The position numbers and the translations under genes are program-made. The notes under the pieces were generated by a model. The model was given only the letters and a program-made list of their open reading frames with translations, made no database searches and was not told the origin of the DNA. 6,241 nucleotides of DNA from Streptomycetaceae bacterium (GTDB lineage: Bacteria > Actinomycetota > Actinomycetes > Nanopelagicales > Nanopelagicaceae). How positions within the stretch are numbered: position 1 is the first letter of the stretch; every line of letters begins with the position of its first letter. Where the stretch lies: NCBI GenBank assembly GCA_027488165.1, contig JAIYCF010000065.1:1-6241 (forward strand), in the 5' to 3' direction. Below, piece after piece: positions 1 to 5,541 of the stretch.

Positions 1-513
1 ACGTGTCTCAAAACTACGACGCAATGGCAGTTGCCAACATACATCTGGTTTAGTTTCAACGAAGTGACGATTTTCTTTCTGAGCTAAATGATGCAGAACG
101 CAACCGAAGTTTCCAGTAAAGCCAGGAGCTTCGTAACCTTTACGATTTAAGAAAATACAACCATCATCGATAGTGCGAGTCTTACGTTCTTTATCTTCAT
201 CTAAATCTGAGATACGAAGTTGTCCATTTGGTTTCTTTGGACGAGCTTGGTCGTAGAACTGCCACATCTCGGGAGTTAAATCTGCAGCTGCTTTGCGAAC
301 GCGTTCTTCATCATCTTCATCGGAATACATCGCACCTTCTGTGCAGCATCCGGCATTGGGACGGTTTTCAAAGACGCCTTTGCAACCATCGCCATAAATA
401 CAGGTCCAATATGAAGTCAGCCACGTTAAGTCACATTTAAAGATTTCCTCAGGATCGTTGGGATCTGTGAATTCGACCCAATCGCGTGCGAAACCTGGCT
501 TAATTTCTGACAT
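1..513 (-). CDS. Cysteine-rich conserved protein of unknown function (N-terminal 171 residues; C-terminus beyond left edge)
   Basis: The frame is open from the ATG at 513-511 to base 1 with no stop, so only the N-terminal part is visible. The translation begins MSEIKPGFARDWVEF and is acidic and rich in aromatic residues and cysteine. Cysteines lie at residues 27, 38, 44, 56, 57, 119, 138 and 159. The core reads CDLTW (27-31), TCIYGDGC (37-44), GCC (55-57), DDGC (116-119) and GNFGCVLHHLA (134-144). The spaced cysteines with a CC pair and a late C-x2-HH resemble metal- or cluster-binding proteins of the YkgJ/DUF3109 kind, but that link is an inference. From memory, a similar protein of unknown function lies a few genes from proC in mycobacteria (the Rv0495c region); I could not check this. 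It diverges from proC with a 30-bp gap and has no visible Shine-Dalgarno, so translation is probably leaderless. That it is a real gene is well supported; its function is unknown. Confidence 0.85.
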   Translation of the reverse strand, partial: MSEIKPGFARDWVEFTDPNDPEEIFKCDLTWLTSYWTCIYGDGCKGVFENRPNAGCCTEGAMYSDEDDEERVRKAAADLTPEMWQFYDQARPKKPNGQLRISDLDEDKERKTRTIDDGCIFLNRKGYEAPGFTGNFGCVLHHLAQKENRHFVETKPDVCWQLPLRRSFETR

Positions 514-537
514 AGTTGCAGAGCCTACGCGTACTCT
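507..537 (+). promoter_or_regulatory. Putative proC promoter giving a leaderless transcript
   Basis: A -35-like CTGACA (507-512, five of six matches to TTGACA) and a TANNNT -10 motif TACTCT (532-537) are separated by 19 nt. The -10 ends 6 nt before the A of the proC ATG at 544, the spacing expected if transcription starts at or next to the start codon. No Shine-Dalgarno precedes proC. The -35 overlaps the start codon of the divergent gene. Confidence 0.45.
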
Positions 538-550
538 TTCGCTATGGCTA
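522..550 (-). promoter_or_regulatory. Putative promoter for the cysteine-rich protein gene
   Basis: Read on the minus strand, a TANNNT -10 motif (TAGGCT, 527-522) lies 8 nt before the ATG at 513. A weak -35-like hexamer (TAGCCA, 550-545, four of six matches to TTGACA) lies 17 nt upstream, inside the first codons of proC. With no Shine-Dalgarno, this suggests a leaderless or nearly leaderless transcript. It is read by eye only. Confidence 0.4.
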
Positions 551-1368
551 ATTCAGAGAAATCACTAATCGACTCCAAGGTCGCAGTTATTGGGGCCGGA
601 GTAATGGGTGAAGCGCTTATCTCTGCCTTGATTACCTATGGAGTTAAGCCAACAAATATCACTATCTCTGAAAAGCGCGAAGAACGCGCTGCCGAGTTAA
701 TCGCGCGCTATAAAGTGGCAAACGCTGAATTAGCCACAAACGTCGCACAGAGCGATCTAATTCTTCTAGTCGTTAAGCCTCAAGATATGGCGACTGTTTT
801 GGCTGAAATCGCGCCTGCTATTACTAAGGGTGTACTAGTTATCTCATTCGTTGCCGGTAAGCAGATCCGCTCTATCGCAGATCAGATTGGCACATCTGCA
901 AACCCAGTCATTCGCGTTATGCCAAATACACCAACGCTAGTTGGCGCTGGCATGGCTGCCATCTCTTGCTGTGCGCTAGTCACGGCTGAACAGAAAGCAT
1001 TTACTCTCGGTTTCTTAGGCGCGGTTGGAAAGGTCATTGAGGTAGATGAAGATCTCCAGGATGCCGTAACTGCAACTAGCGGATCTGGCCCAGCATATTT
1101 CTTTAGATTTGTAGAAGCGATGGTCGATGGCGCAGTTGCACTTGGACTCTCGCAAGAAGATGCAACTACTTTAACTATTCAGACGATTGTGGGCGCCGCA
1201 AAGCTGCTCGACCAATCTGGTGATTCTCCAACCACGCTTCGCGAAAAAGTAACTAGCCCTAACGGAACAACTTTCGCTGCGCTCAATTCATTTAACGATT
1301 CCAATATCTCGGCCACCGTTGCAAACGCTATGAAGGCAGCACGTGATCGCTCACAAGAACTCGCATAA
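544..1368 (+). CDS. proC: Pyrroline-5-carboxylate reductase
   Basis: This cytoplasmic enzyme reduces 1-pyrroline-5-carboxylate to L-proline with NAD(P)H, the last step of proline biosynthesis. The 274-aa length is normal for ProC. The N-terminal Rossmann domain shows the dinucleotide loop GAGVMG (residues 17-22) after strand VAVI. It continues through LLVVKPQ (74-80) and VMPNTP (125-130), both typical of the family. The C-terminal helical dimerisation domain carries TSGSGPAYFF (178-187) and the P5CR signature LREKVTSPNGTTFAAL (232-247). The ATG at 544 leaves a short tail before the first strand and has no Shine-Dalgarno; a TACTCT -10 motif just upstream suggests leaderless translation. The gene diverges from the cysteine-rich protein gene, and its last 26 bp overlap the start of the secreted propeller protein. 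It appears intact, with no missing key motif. Confidence 0.97.
   Translation: MANSEKSLIDSKVAVIGAGVMGEALISALITYGVKPTNITISEKREERAAELIARYKVANAELATNVAQSDLILLVVKPQDMATVLAEIAPAITKGVLVISFVAGKQIRSIADQIGTSANPVIRVMPNTPTLVGAGMAAISCCALVTAEQKAFTLGFLGAVGKVIEVDEDLQDAVTATSGSGPAYFFRFVEAMVDGAVALGLSQEDATTLTIQTIVGAAKLLDQSGDSPTTLREKVTSPNGTTFAALNSFNDSNISATVANAMKAARDRSQELA
1333..1336 (+). promoter_or_regulatory. Shine-Dalgarno for the secreted protein, inside proC
   Basis: AAGG (in GAAGG) lies 6 nt before the GTG at 1343. It fixes the start of the downstream gene at a GTG inside the last codons of proC, since no ATG or TTG start is available in that frame before the signal-peptide core. Confidence 0.6.
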
Positions 1369-2548
1369 ATATTTTTTAGCACTCGCTCTAATTGCGGCGC
1401 TGATATTTCCGGCAACGGCCAACGCGGCACCTAAATTAGTAACATTAAAGGCTGCGGCTAAATGGGCGGAGAGCACGGACGTCGAGCTCTTCACCGTTAC
1501 CGCAGAATCAGTAATCACAGTTAAGAACGTTTTGAGCAACACCTCAAATATCGAAATTCAGGCGAGAGATTTTGCTGGGGCAAGCATTTGGTCAAAGACC
1601 ATTGATTCCGGAAGCGATGAAGTGGCCACCGCAATAGCCGCAGATAGCCAAGGAAATATCTGGCTCGCAGGTAATTCGGCTGCTGCGATAAGCGCAGAAA
1701 CAGCTACCGCAACTGGCAGTGCGCTTAATCCAGATAATGTAGCTATCGAAAATGTAACGCCGCTTCGCCAAGATATGCGCCTGCTAACGCTCTGGAAGGT
1801 AAGTAAGGCTGGCGAAGTTACCGAAACGCTTGCAACGCTCCAGAACGAGATTTCAATTGTTGAGGCAATTTCAATTAGCCCCACAGGAATATCTGCAATT
1901 GGCTCTCGCGAATCTGGCCCATTTCTTATCTCAACCAATATCAAAGGTGAATTTAGTAAAGAGTTAAAGATCGGAACAGCCAAGACCAAATTGAACTCTG
2001 TAGTCAGGCTTGGCGATGGCACCATTAATCTCTTTGGATCAAGTACTGAAACGCTTTCAGGTAAGAGGTTGGTTGGGCGTGAAGACGGAGTTCTAATAAA
2101 AGTTTCCAAGGCTGGAACAATCTCTTCAGTAGTGCGTAGCTCTGCACCAAGAGCCCTACGCAGTTGGACAAGTGCAACTAGCACCCTATTTCTAACGGGT
2201 TCAGTTAAATCAGGAACAACTAGCGAGAGCGCGATTACCAAATTCACAAGTTCTTTCGCACCAACTTGGACAACGCGTATCGCATCTACCGGTGCAACTT
2301 TGGCAGCAAATGGTCCAAATAAATCATTCTATGTTGCGCTAGAACCAACAGCGGCGATCAAAGGTTTGTCACCAATAAAACTGATTAAAGGCCAAACCTT
2401 TGTTCTACAATTTGATAGTAAAGGATTGTTAGTTGGAGCCTTTAGCGCCGCTGAAATGAACGCCGCTAAAGCGATCGCTTATTCTGCAGTTGGTGGGCTT
2501 TTTCTTTTGACTGAGACTGGAATTTTTAGAGTGGGCGGAGCGAGATAA
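1343..2548 (+). CDS. Secreted beta-propeller-like protein of unknown function
   Basis: The 401-aa protein starts at a GTG 26 bp before the proC stop, with a GAAGG ribosome site at suitable spacing. The N-terminus is a classic signal peptide: basic/polar n-region with K5, H8 and K9, hydrophobic core YFLALALIAALIF (10-22), and an ANA cleavage site (residues 26-28). The mature protein has no cysteine and no further membrane segment, so it is probably exported and free or loosely attached. Its body appears to consist of about six repeats of roughly 40-50 residues, each ending in a strand of the kind 'hydrophobic-x-hydrophobic-xG': NIWLAG (105-110), ISAIG (183-187), INLFG (228-232), LFLTG (282-286), SFYVAL (328-333), LFLLT (386-390). 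Several repeats begin with K/F-x-S-x-x-G segments such as WKVSKAGEV and IKVSKAGTI. This fits a beta-propeller, but no catalytic or ligand site is recognisable. It is probably co-transcribed and translationally coupled with proC, and it converges on the secreted zincin with a 23-bp overlap. Confidence 0.85.
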   Translation: MIAHKNSHKYFLALALIAALIFPATANAAPKLVTLKAAAKWAESTDVELFTVTAESVITVKNVLSNTSNIEIQARDFAGASIWSKTIDSGSDEVATAIAADSQGNIWLAGNSAAAISAETATATGSALNPDNVAIENVTPLRQDMRLLTLWKVSKAGEVTETLATLQNEISIVEAISISPTGISAIGSRESGPFLISTNIKGEFSKELKIGTAKTKLNSVVRLGDGTINLFGSSTETLSGKRLVGREDGVLIKVSKAGTISSVVRSSAPRALRSWTSATSTLFLTGSVKSGTTSESAITKFTSSFAPTWTTRIASTGATLAANGPNKSFYVALEPTAAIKGLSPIKLIKGQTFVLQFDSKGLLVGAFSAAEMNAAKAIAYSAVGGLFLLTETGIFRVGGAR

Positions 2549-4892
2549 GTTGGTTGTTTACGCCGGCTATCAAAGTGCGTACCTTATTTAAAACGATCCA
2601 AGTTGAATCAATTCCATCTGAGCTCTGTTCTTTAGAGACTAAAGAGATTGTCTTCTTCGAGATATCAATGGCGCAGAGCCTTTCCTGACAGTTAAATGCG
2701 GTTGTCGTTCCATCGCTGCTCAAGAACTTAGCGGGTGTTCCATAGTTAGTTGGTGGCAAGGTCGTAAAGACAGTTGGGGCATCCAGATATGCCCAGCGAA
2801 TCTGCTCTGCCTTAGGCAGAGTAAGAATTGAAGAGGTGAGCCACGTTGCAAGAATTCCACGCGCACCTTTGTGTAGTGCTACGTCATAGCCAACGACGGA
2901 AATCGCGTTACCTGATGTATCAAGTGTTTGATAGCGCCAACTACTTGCAGCGAGTCCAATTCGTTTCGCGACTCTGATTGCACCTGAAGTAGCTTCTTTA
3001 CGATTATTGATAGTGAGAATTGAGTCGTAAAGCAGAATTGTTTCTTTGCCGTCAAAGAGCGCATCTAGATGGAAAGCAACATCACCGGTAGTTCGATCAT
3101 CAGTTTTTCGATCGCCATCTACGAGTTCGTACTTCCATTCTGGGCTTGATTTCGCCTTAACTGCGCCGAGCAGAATTCCTTGAGACTCATCGCGATAGAA
3201 GACCTGGATTCCGGCTGAGCTAACTGAACAAGCGCTAGAAACGCTCACATCACTTGCCGTGCGGACGCGGACTGGATCTTCATAGTTATTTACCGCAGGT
3301 CCATTGCCATCAATGATTTCGTACTTGAAAACTTTTCCATCGTAAGTGGCATAGCGGAGATCTTTATCAACTGAATCTGAATAGAAGATATGTAGCGTTT
3401 GGGTTTTGCCAAATCCGCTTACGCAGGCAGAGACATCTCCTGCGATGGGATTGCGAGTACGACCGGCAGACCCGCCGCGACCATCGACCGTTAACTTGCT
3501 CCAGATTTTTCCATTCCAAAGCGCAACTTTGAGAGACCCATTATTTGCATCTTGATAAACAACTGCCGGATTTGTATTGAAGGTAACGCTAGTTACATTT
3601 CGCGCATCAACCTTCGGGTCGATAACAGTCTTCTTCCAAGGCTCTTGCGGAGTCACCGAATTAGTTGTGACAGGATCGGAAGTTCCCAATGAGTTGGAGG
3701 CGGTTATCTCAAATGAATAGAGCGTGCCGTTCTTTAATCCGGGCATTATGGCTGGGCTATTTGTGAAACTCTTCTCTGCACCAGTCTTAGTGTTCTTTAC
3801 CGTGTAACTAGTTATCTGCGCTGCCCGCGCATTGGCAGGCGGATCAAAGCGGATGATCGCTGAGCTATCGGAAAGAAGTGCCTGGGCGTTACGAACTTGC
3901 TGCGGAATTCCAACGGCTATACCTACAGGTGGTTTATTACGCAGATCTTGCATCATCGCAAGCAATAGCGGACCTGGCTCGTGGAAAATTTCACCTGCGT
4001 CAAGATTGGGAGACATCGCCGCATCTTTACCTGCATTTGAAAATGTTGCTTCATCTAAATGGCTTACCGAAGAACCATCTTCGTATTTCTTCGGCGTATA
4101 AAGCAGCGGCTTTTCTCCACCGTTTGCAGCAATACCCAGCGGTCCTGCCCAAACTAACTTTGAAGTTAGCGCCTGGCCAAGTTCAAGTGAAGGGGAAGGA
4201 AGATCAGAAAGTCTGCGTCCATCTTCTGTTTGCGCATACGCGTCATAAGGAGTTGGTTGATCAATTGATCCATAACCAAAGAAATCGTCATAACTATCGG
4301 TTGAGAGAAAACCGAGTCCGTGCGCCATCTCATGCAGGATGACAGATTGCAGGTCGTATTCAGTTCTACTTGGACCAGAACCGGTTCCGCGATACCAATT
4401 GGCTAGCGAGTTAACGGTGATAATCATTTCTGGGTTATCACCATCTAAATCTTTACCAGCGAGTGCGTTAGCTAGCGCTGATGGATACCAAAGACTGGAA
4501 TCCGGTGCGCCCTTAAAATTTGCGAAATAACTTCCGGGGCGCGCACTGCCCAGAACGCTAAAGGATGGTGATCTTCCCCAAGTTGCATCAATATAAATTG
4601 GAACGCTGGATTCAAAGTTTGCTGCCCAGACATCAACGGCGGCTTGTACTTGAACCTTGGTCCATTCTGGAAAGTTGTTGTACTTAACAATAATTTTTGA
4701 CTTCTTCTCGAGCTTTCCAACTTTCGGAGTTGGAGATTGGAGAATATTGGTCGGAGGGCCAGCGTAAACATTGCCCCAATGAGTTGCAGGACGAACTAGA
4801 ACTAACGCATCTGCCGATGTTGGTGTAACTAATCCGAGTAAAAGTGCGGAGAACGCTGTGAGTATGGCAACAGAGCGAGTGGGAATTCGCAT
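2526..4892 (-). CDS. Secreted zincin-type metalloprotease with FnIII and beta-propeller domains
   Basis: The predicted 788-aa exported protein is numbered here from the ATG at 4892, which has an AAGGA ribosome site 5 nt upstream. Other in-frame starts are ATG 4907 and TTG 4916. The signal peptide has core SVAILTAFSALLLGLV and an ADA cleavage site (27-29). The catalytic region (about 60-317) contains HEMAHGLGF (187-195), the zinc-binding and catalytic HExxH. The metzincin third-ligand position, three residues after the glycine, is Ser. A better third ligand is His278 in SVSHLDE, followed by Met293 in AAMSPNL and by LLLAMMQDL, an order like that of M8 leishmanolysins. A fibronectin type III domain follows (about 321-417, with LKNGTLYSFEITASN). 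The C-terminal part (about 422-788) is a propeller of about five 59-residue repeats, with strands AVVYQD, HIFYSD, QVFYRD and ILLYDS and the recurring W/F-x5-DG-x-G. Four cysteines (490, 555, 735, 740) lie in this part. The substrate is unknown. Protease activity is inferred from the motif only. Confidence 0.85.
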   Translation of the reverse strand: MRIPTRSVAILTAFSALLLGLVTPTSADALVLVRPATHWGNVYAGPPTNILQSPTPKVGKLEKKSKIIVKYNNFPEWTKVQVQAAVDVWAANFESSVPIYIDATWGRSPSFSVLGSARPGSYFANFKGAPDSSLWYPSALANALAGKDLDGDNPEMIITVNSLANWYRGTGSGPSRTEYDLQSVILHEMAHGLGFLSTDSYDDFFGYGSIDQPTPYDAYAQTEDGRRLSDLPSPSLELGQALTSKLVWAGPLGIAANGGEKPLLYTPKKYEDGSSVSHLDEATFSNAGKDAAMSPNLDAGEIFHEPGPLLLAMMQDLRNKPPVGIAVGIPQQVRNAQALLSDSSAIIRFDPPANARAAQITSYTVKNTKTGAEKSFTNSPAIMPGLKNGTLYSFEITASNSLGTSDPVTTNSVTPQEPWKKTVIDPKVDARNVTSVTFNTNPAVVYQDANNGSLKVALWNGKIWSKLTVDGRGGSAGRTRNPIAGDVSACVSGFGKTQTLHIFYSDSVDKDLRYATYDGKVFKYEIIDGNGPAVNNYEDPVRVRTASDVSVSSACSVSSAGIQVFYRDESQGILLGAVKAKSSPEWKYELVDGDRKTDDRTTGDVAFHLDALFDGKETILLYDSILTINNRKEATSGAIRVAKRIGLAASSWRYQTLDTSGNAISVVGYDVALHKGARGILATWLTSSILTLPKAEQIRWAYLDAPTVFTTLPPTNYGTPAKFLSSDGTTTAFNCQERLCAIDISKKTISLVSKEQSSDGIDSTWIVLNKVRTLIAGVNNQLISLRPL

Positions 4893-4897
4893 AAATT

Positions 4898-4902
4898 TCC
4901 TT
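4898..4902 (-). promoter_or_regulatory. Shine-Dalgarno that favours the ATG at 4892
   Basis: On the minus strand, AAGGA lies 5 nt before the ATG at 4892-4890. The two upstream starts (ATG 4907, TTG 4916) have no such site. If transcription begins near 4908, ATG 4907 could still be used as a leaderless start, adding five residues to the signal peptide n-region. Confidence 0.5.
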
Positions 4903-4905
4903 GCC

Positions 4906-4922
4906 ATAGCGCCCAACGCTAT
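4906..4922. repeat. Inverted repeat, possible operator, between divergent genes
   Basis: ATAGCG (4906-4911) and CGCTAT (4917-4922) form a perfect 6-bp inverted repeat around a 5-nt spacer (CCCAA). It covers the upstream start codons and a TANNNT-like -10 (TAGCGT, 4921-4916) of the secreted zincin gene. It lies 20 bp before the start of the divergent 115-aa gene. Its size suits a dimeric regulator, but a match this short can occur by chance. Confidence 0.35.
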
Positions 4923-4942
4923 CAGGATGCGAGAATGGCGCC

Positions 4943-5290
4943 ATGACCCCCGAGTCCCAAGAAACTATGGTTGACATAGATTTCACAGAAGTAATCTCAA
5001 GGATGAAATCTGAGCGACCAATTACCTTGGATTTCAATACTTCTGCACCACGTCCTGAACCGACCCTCGATGAAGCGCGCACTGAGTTAGCAAATTCAAT
5101 TGGCGAGATCGCTCACAAGGTTTTCTCAAAGAAATACGGCCCATTGGTAGGAACTGTCACAAAGACAACTGCAGAGACGCTCTTGAAGAACGCCGAAGAA
5201 AATCTTTATCGCGCTAAAGGTGATGCCACCCTAATCATCCAAGAATTAGTAGACCGCGCATTTACATCACCTAAGAAAAAGAAGAAGTGA
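4943..5290 (+). CDS. Small protein of unknown function with C-terminal lysine tail
   Basis: I do not recognise this 115-aa protein. The N-terminal 45 residues are polar and proline-containing (RPEP at 37-40). The middle and C-terminal part (about 43-107) looks helical, with LDEARTELANSIGEIAHKVF (42-61) and a second amphipathic stretch around AETLLKNAEENLYRAK (77-92). It ends in SPKKKKK, giving a strongly basic tail. There is no signal peptide, membrane segment or cysteine, so it is probably cytoplasmic. The basic tail might contact nucleic acid or a membrane surface, which is inference only. The ATG at 4943 has no Shine-Dalgarno; an internal ATG at 4967 (residue 9) is an alternative start. 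Its stop overlaps the GTG of the glutaredoxin-like gene by 4 nt, so the two form one unit. Coding is supported by that overlap and by how snugly the frame fits between its neighbours. Confidence 0.75.
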   Translation: MTPESQETMVDIDFTEVISRMKSERPITLDFNTSAPRPEPTLDEARTELANSIGEIAHKVFSKKYGPLVGTVTKTTAETLLKNAEENLYRAKGDATLIIQELVDRAFTSPKKKKK

Positions 5291-5541
5291 AGCCAGTAGT
5301 AACTGTTTATTCACGCAGTGGCTGTCACTTATGCGAGAACGCTGAATTAACTCTGGCTGGCCTTACCGAAGAGCTAAATTTTGAATTAGAGATAAAACTA
5401 ATTGACGGTAGCGAAGAGCTGGAAAAGTTATATGGACACGAAGTTCCGGTAATTCATATCAATGGCGAGCACCATGACTTCTTTAGAGTGGATGTAGAGC
5501 GCTTTAAATCTTCCCTTGAAAGACATCATCCGCGTCGATAA
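5287..5541 (+). CDS. Glutaredoxin-like thiol-disulfide protein (DUF836 type)
   Basis: The 84-aa protein has a minimal thioredoxin fold. Strand VVTVYSR is followed by the redox motif CHLC (residues 13-16), a helix, a second strand with KLID (37-40), and the cis-proline segment VPVIHING (53-60). The final helix is ERFKSSLERH. The length and the GCHLC motif match the small glutaredoxin-like DUF836 family, which in many actinobacteria is encoded near rex and hemA. That synteny is from general knowledge; those genes are not visible here. It is likely a cytoplasmic reductant or redox switch with an unknown partner. The GTG start overlaps the preceding stop codon as GTGA. The purine-rich lysine codons just upstream (AAGAAAAAGAAGAA) are the only ribosome-site candidate, so translation is probably coupled to the 115-aa gene. 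The 3' end overlaps the convergent XPB gene by 38 bp. Confidence 0.9.
   Translation: MKPVVTVYSRSGCHLCENAELTLAGLTEELNFELEIKLIDGSEELEKLYGHEVPVIHINGEHHDFFRVDVERFKSSLERHHPRR

Noticed and set aside
228..440. 70-aa plus-strand open frame
   Set aside because: It is antisense to the cysteine-rich protein, whose frame is open to the window edge with consistent codon use and regularly spaced Cys residues.
1369..1377. T-rich run just after the proC stop, as a terminator
   Set aside because: There is no GC-rich stem before it, and it encodes part of the signal peptide of the next gene (Lys-Tyr-Phe-Leu).
1558..2247. 229-aa open frame on the minus strand
   Set aside because: It lies entirely within the secreted propeller gene, which has a signal peptide, ribosome site and repeats. 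The antisense frame has low-complexity Ser/Val/Leu composition and no recognisable motif.
3832..4342. Two overlapping plus-strand open frames (89 and 154 aa) opposite the zincin domain
   Set aside because: The opposite strand encodes HEMAHGLGF and the SHLDE segment in a continuous long frame. These plus-strand frames have shadow-like composition, no ribosome site and no family match.
4684..5082. 132-aa minus-strand open frame spanning the divergent gap
   Set aside because: It overlaps the signal-peptide region of the zincin gene and the 115-aa gene in other frames, is Ser/Cys-rich without motifs, and would remove the clean divergent gap.
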